Positions 34,603-44,190 of a stretch of 64,000 nucleotides of DNA are shown here, in pieces. A model generated the notes under the pieces. That model was not told the origin of the DNA, did no database searches, and saw only the letters and a list, made by a program, of their open reading frames with translations. Origin of the DNA: Rhizobium etli_C (GTDB lineage: Bacteria; Pseudomonadota; Alphaproteobacteria; Rhizobiales; Rhizobiaceae). Where the stretch lies: NCBI RefSeq assembly GCF_014198605.1, contig NZ_JACIHU010000004.1; one strand, written 5' to 3'. Position 1 is the first letter of the stretch. Each line of letters begins with the position of its first letter. Both the position numbers and the translations under genes were made by a program.

Positions 34603-35541
34603 TCAGGCCTGCGGCGTCGTCGCCTTGCGCGCCTCGCGCTGTTCGATGCCCAGCTGATGCTCGCGATATATGATGAAGATACCAGCGGCAACGACGATGA
34701 CGGTGCCGATCAGCATGGTGACGCTCGGCACGTCGCCGAAGACGAAGTAGCCGACGATGCCGCCAAGCAGGATCGAGGTGTATTCGAACGGCGCAATGGT
34801 GGAGACGTCGGCATGGCGGTAGCTTTCGGTCAGCAGGATCTGCGCGACACCACCGCAAAAGCCGGCGGCGATCAGAAAAAGCGCCGACGGCCATGGCATG
34901 ACGAGCCAGCCGAAAGGAAGCGAAGCCAGCGAGAAAACCGATGCGGTGAGCGAAAAATACAGCACGATCGTCGCCGTCTTCTCCTCCTCGACGAGGCGAC
35001 GCACCTGGATCATCGCCATGCCGCCGAGAACCGCCGAAAACAGCACGCACAGCGCGCCGACGGCCTGTTCGGTTTCCATGCCGCCGTCGCGAAACAGCGT
35101 GAGCTTTGGCCAGGAGATGATGGCAACGCCGGCCATGCCGACCAGAACGGCGCTCCAGCGATAGATGCGCACGGTCTCGCCGAGAAAAACCGCGGCGAAG
35201 ATCACGGCGACGAGCGGCAATGCGTAGCCGAGCGCGATCGCCTCCGGCAGCGGCAGATGCAGGAGGCCGTAAAAACCGAAAGCCATCGACAGAATGCCGA
35301 TCGTGCCGCGCTTCAGGTGGCCGACCGGATTGGCGGTGTGGAAGGCGGCGCGCAGCTGTCCGATATAGGCGAGATAGGCCATGATCGGGAAGAGCGCGAA
35401 GAAGGACCTGCAAAAGGTGACCTGACCCGGCGGAATATCCGGCCCGGCCAGCTTGATGCAGGTCTGCATGGCCAGGAAGACCACGACCGACGAGACTTTC
35501 AGCGCAATGCCTCTCATCGGGTTTCTGAGAACCGAGTGCAT
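34603..35541 (-). CDS. DMT-superfamily (EamA) transporter, RhaT/YdcZ-type drug/metabolite exporter
   Basis: The 312-residue protein has ten predicted helices in two EamA halves, with FCRSFFALFPIMAYLAYIGQ, LPEAIALGYALPLVAVIFA and STIAPFEYTSILLGGIVGYF. The cationic C-terminal tail (EQREARKATTPQA) is cytosolic. Members of this S-adenosylmethionine/riboflavin-type subgroup move small metabolites; the substrate is not predictable. ATG 35541 (MHSVLRNP) fits the family N-terminus better than the far upstream frame at 35658. Only a weak AGGA ribosome site is present. Confidence 0.83.
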   Translation of the reverse strand: MHSVLRNPMRGIALKVSSVVVFLAMQTCIKLAGPDIPPGQVTFCRSFFALFPIMAYLAYIGQLRAAFHTANPVGHLKRGTIGILSMAFGFYGLLHLPLPEAIALGYALPLVAVIFAAVFLGETVRIYRWSAVLVGMAGVAIISWPKLTLFRDGGMETEQAVGALCVLFSAVLGGMAMIQVRRLVEEEKTATIVLYFSLTASVFSLASLPFGWLVMPWPSALFLIAAGFCGGVAQILLTESYRHADVSTIAPFEYTSILLGGIVGYFVFGDVPSVTMLIGTVIVVAAGIFIIYREHQLGIEQREARKATTPQA

Positions 35542-35946
35542 GATCCTGGCTCTGATGCTGACTTGAACGAACGGGGAGACGCGTCCGACTCGGGGACGCG
35601 GCGAGTGACGTCTGCCATCGTAGCTAAAGAAAATCGAGATGGGCGAAAAAACCGCCACAAATCGGGATAATCGCGAAATCGCTTTCGGCGCAGCGGCTGG
35701 GACGGCTTCGGCTGATGCGGTGTCGCGCAGCCGGCGGCAGCAAGGTCCTCAATCGGAAATAGCGCCTTTCGAACGGCAGCCGCATTCCTCCGCTGCCAAT
35801 CAGATATTTTGCCCGCAAACTTCGCGTTCGCCAGCAATTTGCTTTAACTTTAGTTCAGACTTTAATGTAATCATGCCCGGCAATTTAGGCAGAGCGCGCC
35901 CGCCTCTGTATCCGCGGTTGTCAAATAACGATCTTCAGGAAACACC
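35542..35946. other. 405-base divergent intergenic region upstream of pepN
   Basis: No gene is evident. A GCGTCC/GGACGC hairpin lies near 35580-35600, and the pepN-proximal part is AT-rich (TTTAACTTTAGTTCAGAC, 35840-35870) and probably carries the pepN promoter. CAGGAAACACC before 35947 is the pepN ribosome site. Confidence 0.5.
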
Positions 35947-38595
35947 ATGCGAACAGATACCGGCCAGGTCATTCATCTGGCAGATTACCGTCCCACCGAC
36001 TTCGTGCTGGAACGCGTGGACCTGACCTTCGAACTCGATCCGACGGAGACAAAGGTCGAAGCCCGTCTGATCTTTCACCGTCGCCCGGGCGCCGACATTA
36101 CCGCGCCGATCGTGCTCGACGGCGACGAGCTGACGCTGGCCGGGCTGCTGCTCGACCAGGTGGAGCTTGACCCTTCGCGTTATGATGCGACGCCGGAAAG
36201 CCTGACGGTGCGCGACCTGCCGGAAAGCGCCCCCTTCGAGCTGACGATCACCACGATCATCAATCCCGAGGCCAATACCCAGCTGATGGGCCTCTATCGC
36301 ACCGGCGGCATCTACTGCACGCAGTGCGAGGCGGAGGGCTTCCGCCGCATCACCTATTTCCCCGACCGGCCCGACGTGCTTGCGCCGTTCACCGTCAACA
36401 TCATCGCCGACAAGGAGGCCAATCCGCTGCTCCTGTCGAACGGCAACTTCCTCGGCGGCGCCGGCTATGGCCCCGGCAAGCATTTCGCCGCCTGGTTCGA
36501 CCCGCATCCGAAGCCGAGCTATCTCTTTGCCCTCGTTGCCGGCGACCTCGGCGTCGTCGAAGACACCTTCACCACCATGTCGGGCCGCGAAGTGGTGCTG
36601 AAGATCTATGTCGAGCACGGCAAGGAGCCGCGCGCGGCCTACGCCATGGATGCGCTGAAGCGTTCGATGGCATGGGACGAAGAGAGGTTCGGGCGCGAAT
36701 ATGATCTCGATATCTTCATGATCGTCGCCGTCTCCGACTTCAACATGGGCGCGATGGAGAACAAGGGCCTCAACGTCTTCAACGACAGATACGTCCTGGC
36801 CGATCCCGAGACCGCGACCGATGCCGACTACGCCAATATCGAAGCGGTCATCGCGCATGAATATTTCCACAATTGGACCGGCAACCGCATCACCTGCCGC
36901 GACTGGTTCCAGCTGTGCCTCAAGGAAGGCCTGACGGTCTACCGCGACCAGGAATTTTCCTCCGACCAGCGCTCGCGCCCGGTCAAGCGCATCGCCGATG
37001 TGCGTCATCTGAAGTCCGAGCAGTTTCCGGAGGATGGCGGCCCGCTCGCCCACCCGGTGCGGCCGACGACATATCGCGAGATCAACAATTTCTACACGAG
37101 GACCGTCTACGAGAAGGGCAGCGAAGTCACGCGGATGATCGCGACGCTGCTCGGCAGAGACGGCTTCAAGAAGGGCATGGACCTCTATTTCGACCGCCAT
37201 GATGGGCAGGCGGTGACGATCGAGGATTTCGTCAAATGCTTCGAGGATGCGAGCGGGCGCGACCTCAGGCAATTCTCGCTCTGGTATCACCAGGCCGGCA
37301 CACCGCTCGTCACCGCATCGGGCAGCTATGATCCGGCGGCCGGCACCTTCACCCTGTCGCTCGAGCAGATGACGCCCGCTACACCCGGCCAGACGAGCAA
37401 GGAACCGATGCATATCCCGCTCAGCCTGGCGCTCTTCGGCGAAAACGGCGGCAAGATCGCGCCGAGTTCGGTCGACGGCGCCGAATATGCCGGCGAGGTG
37501 CTGCATCTGACCGGCCGCACGCAGACGGCGGTGTTTCATGGCGTCGGCTCGCGCCCGGTCGTGTCGATCAACCGCAGCTTCTCGGCGCCGATCAACCTTC
37601 ATTTCGATCAAAGCCCGGCCGATCTCGCCCATCTCGCCCGCCATGAGACGGATCATTTCGCCCGCTGGCAGGCGCTGACCGATCTGGCGCTGCCGAACCT
37701 TCTGAAGGCTACCCGCGACGCGCGCGAGGGCAAGCTGGTCGTCTGCGAGCCGACCTTCGTCGAGACGCTGATTGCGGCGGCCGCCGACGAAAGCCTCGAG
37801 CCGGCCTTCCGCGCCCAGGCGCTGGCGTTGCCGAGCGAATCCGATATTGCCCGCGAACTCGGCGGCAACAACGATCCCGATGCCATCCATGCCGGCCGGC
37901 AGGCGATCCTCAAACAGATCGCCGACGCCGGAAAGGATGTCTTTGCCGGCCTCTACGCGTCGATGGCGACATCCGGCGGCTTCAGCCCGGATGCCAAGAG
38001 CGCCGGCCTGCGGGCGCTGCGCAATAGCGCGCTGACCTATCTCTCGCATGCCGAACAGACACCTGCGCGCGCCAAGGCAGCCTTCGATGCAGCCGACAAC
38101 ATGACCGACCTCAGCCATGCGCTGACGATCCTCGCCCATCGTTTCCCCGACAGTGCCGAGGCAAGCGACGCGCTGGCCGCCTTCCGCGACCGCTTTGCCG
38201 AAAACGCCCTCGTCATCGACAAATGGTTCACGATCCAGGCCGGCATTCCAGGCGCCAAGGCGCTGGACCGGGTGCGCGGCCTGATGGAGAACCCGCTTTT
38301 CAAGCGGACCAACCCGAACCGGATGCGGGCGCTGGTCGGAACCTTCGCCTTTGCCAATCCGACCGGCTTCGGCCGCGCCGACGGCGAAGGCTATCGCTTC
38401 CTCGCCTCTCAGATTCTGGAGATCGACGGCCGCAACCCGCAGCTTGCAGCCCGCATTCTCACCTCGATGCGCTCCTGGCGCTCGCTGGAGCCGGTACGCG
38501 CCGACCACGCCCGCTCCGCGCTGATCGAGATCGAGCGGGCGCCCGACCTTTCCACCGATGTGCGCGACATCGTCGAGCGCACGCTTAAAGGGTGA
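35947..38595 (+). CDS. pepN: Aminopeptidase N
   Basis: The 882-residue M1 metallopeptidase has a beta-sandwich N-domain (about 1-195), the catalytic domain with exopeptidase motif GAMENKGLN (about residue 268) and zinc site HEYFHNW plus the downstream Glu (about 303-325), then the long helical C-domain typical of E. coli-type PepN. It trims N-terminal residues from peptides in the cytosol. There is no signal peptide. The start follows AGGAAACACC. It is followed on the same strand by a PleC-like kinase gene. Confidence 0.96.
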   Translation: MRTDTGQVIHLADYRPTDFVLERVDLTFELDPTETKVEARLIFHRRPGADITAPIVLDGDELTLAGLLLDQVELDPSRYDATPESLTVRDLPESAPFELTITTIINPEANTQLMGLYRTGGIYCTQCEAEGFRRITYFPDRPDVLAPFTVNIIADKEANPLLLSNGNFLGGAGYGPGKHFAAWFDPHPKPSYLFALVAGDLGVVEDTFTTMSGREVVLKIYVEHGKEPRAAYAMDALKRSMAWDEERFGREYDLDIFMIVAVSDFNMGAMENKGLNVFNDRYVLADPETATDADYANIEAVIAHEYFHNWTGNRITCRDWFQLCLKEGLTVYRDQEFSSDQRSRPVKRIADVRHLKSEQFPEDGGPLAHPVRPTTYREINNFYTRTVYEKGSEVTRMIATLLGRDGFKKGMDLYFDRHDGQAVTIEDFVKCFEDASGRDLRQFSLWYHQAGTPLVTASGSYDPAAGTFTLSLEQMTPATPGQTSKEPMHIPLSLALFGENGGKIAPSSVDGAEYAGEVLHLTGRTQTAVFHGVGSRPVVSINRSFSAPINLHFDQSPADLAHLARHETDHFARWQALTDLALPNLLKATRDAREGKLVVCEPTFVETLIAAAADESLEPAFRAQALALPSESDIARELGGNNDPDAIHAGRQAILKQIADAGKDVFAGLYASMATSGGFSPDAKSAGLRALRNSALTYLSHAEQTPARAKAAFDAADNMTDLSHALTILAHRFPDSAEASDALAAFRDRFAENALVIDKWFTIQAGIPGAKALDRVRGLMENPLFKRTNPNRMRALVGTFAFANPTGFGRADGEGYRFLASQILEIDGRNPQLAARILTSMRSWRSLEPVRADHARSALIEIERAPDLSTDVRDIVERTLKG

Positions 38596-38642
38596 TTTTG
38601 CTTGGGCCGGCCGTCGCGCACCACGCGGCGGCCACCTCGCCC

Positions 38643-38658
38643 GGCGATTCGAATCGCC
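38643..38658. terminator. 16-base palindrome after pepN
   Basis: GGCGATTCGAATCGCC is perfectly self-complementary and is followed by CGAAAAATACG and an AT-rich run. It lies 48 bases after the pepN stop and could be a terminator hairpin or a dimeric regulator site ahead of the kinase gene. Confidence 0.45.
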
Positions 38659-38788
38659 CGAAAAATACGAAAATATAAATAGTTAACGGATTTTTACCTT
38701 TGCCTCTGGACAAGGCGAATCACCCATGATTCTCTAGGTCAGGTTCGAGCGAGCGGCGCGCGAATCACACGAGGGACAAGGCGAAGAG

Positions 38789-41098
38789 ATGATGGACGTG
38801 CGACGGGCAACCGTGGCCGGAGGACGGCTGCGTGTCGATTTTGACGGGCTGAAAGCCTGGCGAGACAGCCTATCCGGTCACTCGAAATCGGAGCCGCTTC
38901 TGCGTCATCTGCCGAAAGCGGAGCTGATCTTGAAGCGCGCCATTCCGGCGCTGATCATCGCCTTCCTCTCCGTCGTCGCCGCCTCGCATTTCTTCGGCAT
39001 GATGAGCGAATATAGCCGGTTGGAGGCTTCCGCCCGCCATGCCACCGCGCTTTCGGCGGCAACGGCCTCGGCCGTATTTGCCGATGCGGCCGACATTTTC
39101 GACGCCGGCGATATCACGCAAGCCCAGGCCCGGCTTGCCAGGTACCTGCCGCAGGACCGGCTGGACAACGGCGCTTTCGTGCTGCTGGTGCAGGCCAGCG
39201 GCAAGGTTTTTGCCGCAACGACCGCCGGGCTTTCGCATGTCGGCAGCAATGTCGGCGATTTCTTCCCCGAGGTCTCGGCGATCCGGCGTTTCGGCGATCG
39301 GGCCGGCGTCATCGAAACGACGATCGGCGGCGTGCCGCACTATGCCGAGATCACGCTGATGGGCAATGCCGGCGGCTACGTCGTCGCCGCCACCTCGCTC
39401 GAGGAGGTCGGTCGGCTCTGGCGCGAGCAGCTGGCGCTCAACGTTACGCTGTTTGCCGGCATCTCCTCGATCCTGCTCGTCATCCTGTATGCCTATTACA
39501 CGCAGGTGAAGCGGGCCCGCGACGCCGACGACATCTTCCTGGAATCGAACCTGCGCGTCGAGACGGCGCTGTCGCGCGGCCGCTGCGGCCTTTGGGACTT
39601 CGATTTCGAGAACCGGGAATTCTTCTGGTCGCGCTCGATGTACGACATGCTCGGCCTGCCGGGCTCCGACAAGACGATGGGCTTCGGCGAAGCCGCGCGG
39701 CTGATGCATCCCGATGACGGCGGGCTCTACGAGATCGCCCGCGCCATCGCCAAGGGCCATTCCGGCCAGGTCGACCAGATCTTCCGCATGCGCCATGCCG
39801 GCGGCCATTATGTCTGGATGCGGGCCCGTGCCCAGGTGATCCGCAGCAATTCCGGCCGCATGCACCTGATCGGCATCGCCATGGACGTGACCGAACAGCA
39901 TCGGCTTGCCCAGCGTTACGCCGAAGCCGACCAGCGGCTGGCCGACGCCATCGAATGCACCTCGGAAGCCTTCGTGCTCTGGGACAAGAACGACCGGCTC
40001 GTCATGTGCAACACGCATTTCCAACAGGCTTATGGGCTGCCGGACAGTGTGCTGGTGCCCGGCACCGAACGCTCGATCGTCAATGCCGCCGCCGCCCGCC
40101 CGGTCATCGAGCGGCGGATCGCCGATGCCGACGGCTCCGGCTATTCGCGCACGACGGAGGTGCAGCTCGCCGACGAGCGCTGGCTGCAGATTAACGAGCG
40201 GCGCACCCGCGACGGCGGCAGGGTCTCTGTCGGAACCGACATTACGCTGATGAAGCGCCACCAGGAGCGGCTGCGCGAATCCGAACGCCGGCTGATGGCG
40301 ACGATCGGCGATCTCTCCGCCTCGCGCCAGACGCTGGAGATCCAGAAGGCCGAGCTCTCGACCGCCAACGCCAACTACCAGGCGGAGAAGGAGCGCGCCG
40401 AGGCCGCCAACAAGGCAAAGTCGGAATTCCTCGCCAATATGTCGCACGAGCTGCGCACGCCGCTGAACGCCATTCTCGGCTTCTCCGAAATCCTGCAGAA
40501 CCAGATGTTCGGGCCGCTCGGCTCGCTGAAATACGACGAATATGCCCGCGATATCCATGACAGCGGCAAACATCTGCTCAACGTCATCAGCGATATCCTC
40601 GACATGTCAAAGATCGAGGCCGGCCATCTCAGGCTGCATTGCGAGCGCATCGACCTCGTGCCGCTGATCGAGGAGAGCCTTCGCTTCACCGCTATTCCGG
40701 CGGCCGAAAAGAACATCGTTATCGAGCAGCGCATCTCCTCCGGCCTGACGCTGACGGCCGACCGCCGGGCGATGAAACAGGTGCTGCTCAATCTGCTCTC
40801 CAATGCGGTGAAGTTCACCGACAATGGCGGCCGCATCGCGGTGCGCACACGCCGCGTCGATGGCGCCGTCACCGTCACCATCGCCGATACCGGCATCGGC
40901 ATCCCGCGCTCGGCGCTGTCGAAGATCGGCCAGCCCTTCGAACAGGTGCAGAGCCAATACGCCAAGAGCAAGGGCGGCTCCGGCCTCGGGCTTGCCATCT
41001 CGCGTTCGCTGACCGCGCTGCATGGCGGCCGCATGAAGATCCGCTCGCGCGAAGCGGTGGGCACGGTGATCTCTCTGCGCATTCCGGATGATGTTTAG
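38789..41098 (+). CDS. pleC: PAS-domain sensor histidine kinase, PleC-like
   Basis: The 769-residue kinase has two membrane helices (about residues 51-70 and 217-238) enclosing a periplasmic sensor part, PAS domains (about 255-370 and 380-485), a coiled-coil, HisKA with phospho-acceptor His 553 in FLANMSHELRTPLNAILGFS and HATPase_c (NLLSNAVKFT, DTGIGIP, GSGLGLAIS). The ANMSHELRTPLNAILGFSEI…KYDEYARDIHDSGKHLL signature is that of the PleC/DivJ/PdhS family, which controls DivK and cell polarity. The synteny with glnE, cyc and feu genes resembles my recollection of Agrobacterium pleC. The exact paralogue call is tentative. It overlaps glnE by 4 bases, convergent. Confidence 0.78.
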   Translation: MMDVRRATVAGGRLRVDFDGLKAWRDSLSGHSKSEPLLRHLPKAELILKRAIPALIIAFLSVVAASHFFGMMSEYSRLEASARHATALSAATASAVFADAADIFDAGDITQAQARLARYLPQDRLDNGAFVLLVQASGKVFAATTAGLSHVGSNVGDFFPEVSAIRRFGDRAGVIETTIGGVPHYAEITLMGNAGGYVVAATSLEEVGRLWREQLALNVTLFAGISSILLVILYAYYTQVKRARDADDIFLESNLRVETALSRGRCGLWDFDFENREFFWSRSMYDMLGLPGSDKTMGFGEAARLMHPDDGGLYEIARAIAKGHSGQVDQIFRMRHAGGHYVWMRARAQVIRSNSGRMHLIGIAMDVTEQHRLAQRYAEADQRLADAIECTSEAFVLWDKNDRLVMCNTHFQQAYGLPDSVLVPGTERSIVNAAAARPVIERRIADADGSGYSRTTEVQLADERWLQINERRTRDGGRVSVGTDITLMKRHQERLRESERRLMATIGDLSASRQTLEIQKAELSTANANYQAEKERAEAANKAKSEFLANMSHELRTPLNAILGFSEILQNQMFGPLGSLKYDEYARDIHDSGKHLLNVISDILDMSKIEAGHLRLHCERIDLVPLIEESLRFTAIPAAEKNIVIEQRISSGLTLTADRRAMKQVLLNLLSNAVKFTDNGGRIAVRTRRVDGAVTVTIADTGIGIPRSALSKIGQPFEQVQSQYAKSKGGSGLGLAISRSLTALHGGRMKIRSREAVGTVISLRIPDDV

Positions 41099-44052
41099 GT
41101 TTTACACACACTCAGGAAAATCTTCCGAACCGCCTTCGAGAGCCGTTTTACTTCTCCCTCCAGCGTCCTGATATCGGGGCAGTCGCCGGCACGGCAGACG
41201 AGTTCGATGAGGCCGGCAGGCGCGTCGTTCGGATCGAACTCACCGTCGATGCAGAGACGAATCAATTGCGACAAGCTGGTATAGAGAGCGAAGGCTTCGA
41301 GACAGGTGTCGAGATCGTCGGCGGCCAGCAGCCGATCGCCGAGCAGCTTCAGAGCCTCGCCGGTGCTCTTGCCGCTGACGGCCACGCCGACGCCCCTGGT
41401 TGGCGCGATCAACACCAGATACTGGGCGATGAATTCGAGATCGATGACACCGCCGGGGATATGCTTCAGGTCCCACGGGCCGGAAGGCGGCTTTTCCTTG
41501 TCGATCAGCTCGCGCATCTCGGCGACGTCATGCGTCACCTTGGCGATGTCGCGACCGGCCGACAGCACTTCGCGGATGACATGCTCCGCTTCAGCGATCA
41601 GGCTGTCATCGCCTGAGATCAGCCGGGCGCGGCTGAGCGCCATATGCTCCCAGGTCCAGGCCTCCTCGCGCTGATACTTGCCGAAGGCATTGATGCGGGT
41701 GGCGACTGGCCCCTTGTTGCCGGAGGGACGCAGCCGCATGTCCACCTCATAGAGCACGCCTTCGGCGGTCGGCGCTGACAAGGCGGCGATCAGCCTCTGG
41801 GTGATGCGGGTGAAGTAGCGCGTCGCGTCGAGCGGCTTCGGCCCGTCGGATTCGGAGGCGGCGTCGTCATAATCATAGAGCAGGATCAGATCGATATCGG
41901 AACCCGCTGTCAGCTCGAAGCTGCCGAGTTTGCCCATGCCTGATATGGCGACGCGCCCGCCCGGATAGTTGCCGTGTGCGGCCCGCATTTCGCCAATCAC
42001 GGCGTCGAGCGCGGCTGCGATGATGAGATCGGCGAGATGGGTGAAGGCGCGGGCGGCCATTGCGCCGTTGATGGCGCCGGTGAGCAGGCGGATGCCGATC
42101 AGGAAGCGCTGTTCGGCGGCGAAGATGCGCAACCGGTCGAGCACCTCCTCATAATGGCGCGCCTGGACGAGCGAGCCCTTCAGGCGTTCGCCGAGATAGT
42201 CGCGCGTCGGCAGCTCGGCCATCAGCCCGGGATCGAGCATGCCGTCGAAGACATGCGGCTTGGCGGCGATCACCTCGGCCAGCCGGGGTGCCGAGGACAT
42301 GATGTTGACGATCAGCGACAGGAGCGCCGGATTGCTGCCGAGCAGCGAGAAGAGCTGGATGCCGGCGGGAAGGCCGGAGATGAAACTGTCGAAACGCAGC
42401 AGCGCCTCGTCGGCGCGCTTGCTTTCGCCGAAGACGCGCAGGAGCTCCGGCGCCAGCTCCGTCAGTCTCTCACGCGCTTCCACCGATTGCGTCGCGCGGT
42501 AGCGGCCGTAATGCCAGGTGCGGATGATGCGGGAAATGTCGGACGGCCTGGTGAAACCGAGCTTCTTCAAGGTCTTGAGCGTATCCGGGTCATCGCCCTG
42601 GCCGGTGAAGACGAGGTTTCCGGTTTCGGCGGAAAGCCTGCTCTCCTGCTCGAAGAGGCGGGCATACCGCCGCTCCACCGTCTTCAGCACGCCGACCAGC
42701 CGTTCGGAAAAACTCGGCGTGTCGGAAAAGCCCATCATGAAGGCGATGCGCTTGAGGTCGGCGTCGGTCTCCGGCAGAAGGTGGGTCTGCTCGTCGCGCA
42801 CCATCTGGATGCGATGCTCGACGTCACGCAGGAACCAGTAGGCCTCCGTCAGTTCGTCGCGCGTCTGCGCATCGATCCATTTCGCCTTGGTGAGCTCGCC
42901 GAGCGTCTCCTCCGTCGACCGGCCGCGCAGCGCCGGCATGCGGCCGCCGGCGATCAGTTGCTGCGTCTGGACGAAGAATTCGATTTCGCGGATACCGCCG
43001 CGCCCGAGCTTGACATTATGGCCCTTGACCGCGATCGCGCCGTGACCCTTATGCGCGTGGATCTGCCGCTTGATCGAATGGATATCGGCGATCGCCGCGT
43101 AATCGAGATATTTGCGGAAGACGAAAGGCGACAGCCCTCGCAGAAACTCGCCGCCGGCCACAAGGTCGCCGGCCACGGCGCGCGCCTTGATGAAGGCCGC
43201 CCGCTCCCAATTCTGGCCCCTGCCCTCGTAATAGATCATCGCCGCGTCGACCGGAATCGCCAGCGGCGTCGAACCGGGATCGGGTCGCAATCGCAAATCG
43301 CTGCGGAAGACGTAACCATCCGCCGTGCGTTCCTGCAGGATGCGCACCAGCCGACGCATCATCCTCGGGAATACCTCGATGGCGTCATCGGGGTCGGGCA
43401 CGATGCCGGCCTGTTCGTCGAAGAAGACGACGAGGTCGATATCGGAGGAATAGTTGAGCTCGCAGGCGCCGAGTTTGCCCATGCCGAGCACGATCAACCC
43501 CGAGCCCTCGCTCGGCTTCGCCGGATCCCGCAGCCTGACCTTTCCGCTCTCATGCGCCGCCAGCAGCAGATGGTCGATTGCAGCGGCGACAGAGGCTTCG
43601 GCGAGCTCGCTCAGCCAGCCGGTCGTGGCCCGGCCATCGACAATGCGCGAGAGATCGGCGAGTGCGACGAGGAAGGCGGCTTTGCGCTTGATGATGCGCA
43701 GCCTGCTCATCACCGCCGATTCCGCTGGCGCGGCCCCTTCCCCGTCCGGCCGCCAGCAGTCCCGCGCCTCGGCGATCAGCGCTTCGATTTGCGGCTCCAA
43801 AGGTTGCGTGATGGCGCCGGCGAGGATGGCCGGGTCGAGATTGACGATTTCGCGCAGGTAGGGCGAGAGCGTCAGCACGGCGGAGATGAAATCGCGCAGT
43901 GGCCCTTCGCTTTTCAGCATCGCGGCGACCGACGGCTCGCTTTTGCCGGCCTGCTGAAGATCGCTCAGCGCCAGCTTCAACTCCGTCTGACTCAACGGAC
44001 GCAGCAGCCCTTCGGCGACGTCCTTGAGACCATGCGTCGATTTCGTCAGCAT
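41095..44052 (-). CDS. glnE: Bifunctional glutamine synthetase adenylyltransferase/adenylyl-removing enzyme
   Basis: The 985-residue GlnE adenylylates and de-adenylylates glutamine synthetase in response to PII. Two nucleotidyltransferase domains are visible with the paired metal-binding aspartates: GKLGACELNYSSDIDLVVFF near residue 200 (removing activity) and GKLGSFELTAGSDIDLILLY near 720 (adenylyl transfer), joined by helical regulatory domains. ATG 44052 has GGGAGAGCC upstream. Two kinase genes flank it, one convergent. The length is normal for the alphaproteobacterial enzyme. Confidence 0.96.
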   Translation of the reverse strand: MLTKSTHGLKDVAEGLLRPLSQTELKLALSDLQQAGKSEPSVAAMLKSEGPLRDFISAVLTLSPYLREIVNLDPAILAGAITQPLEPQIEALIAEARDCWRPDGEGAAPAESAVMSRLRIIKRKAAFLVALADLSRIVDGRATTGWLSELAEASVAAAIDHLLLAAHESGKVRLRDPAKPSEGSGLIVLGMGKLGACELNYSSDIDLVVFFDEQAGIVPDPDDAIEVFPRMMRRLVRILQERTADGYVFRSDLRLRPDPGSTPLAIPVDAAMIYYEGRGQNWERAAFIKARAVAGDLVAGGEFLRGLSPFVFRKYLDYAAIADIHSIKRQIHAHKGHGAIAVKGHNVKLGRGGIREIEFFVQTQQLIAGGRMPALRGRSTEETLGELTKAKWIDAQTRDELTEAYWFLRDVEHRIQMVRDEQTHLLPETDADLKRIAFMMGFSDTPSFSERLVGVLKTVERRYARLFEQESRLSAETGNLVFTGQGDDPDTLKTLKKLGFTRPSDISRIIRTWHYGRYRATQSVEARERLTELAPELLRVFGESKRADEALLRFDSFISGLPAGIQLFSLLGSNPALLSLIVNIMSSAPRLAEVIAAKPHVFDGMLDPGLMAELPTRDYLGERLKGSLVQARHYEEVLDRLRIFAAEQRFLIGIRLLTGAINGAMAARAFTHLADLIIAAALDAVIGEMRAAHGNYPGGRVAISGMGKLGSFELTAGSDIDLILLYDYDDAASESDGPKPLDATRYFTRITQRLIAALSAPTAEGVLYEVDMRLRPSGNKGPVATRINAFGKYQREEAWTWEHMALSRARLISGDDSLIAEAEHVIREVLSAGRDIAKVTHDVAEMRELIDKEKPPSGPWDLKHIPGGVIDLEFIAQYLVLIAPTRGVGVAVSGKSTGEALKLLGDRLLAADDLDTCLEAFALYTSLSQLIRLCIDGEFDPNDAPAGLIELVCRAGDCPDIRTLEGEVKRLSKAVRKIFLSVCKT

Positions 44053-44190
44053 AGGCTCTCCCTGGCTTTTGGAGCGGAAGGAAACGGCCGCCAGAATCAC
44101 GGCCCCGCCTCCTCGATCGGGAATAAACTAGGGTCTCGGCGCCGAACCGCCAATACGCGATTCAACCGACCGTGTTTGCACACGGGCCGT

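Noticed and set aside
35935..38508. Minus-strand open frame of over 850 codons opposite pepN
   Set aside because: Shadow frame; no family features, and the pepN frame has HEYFHNW and GAMEN motifs.
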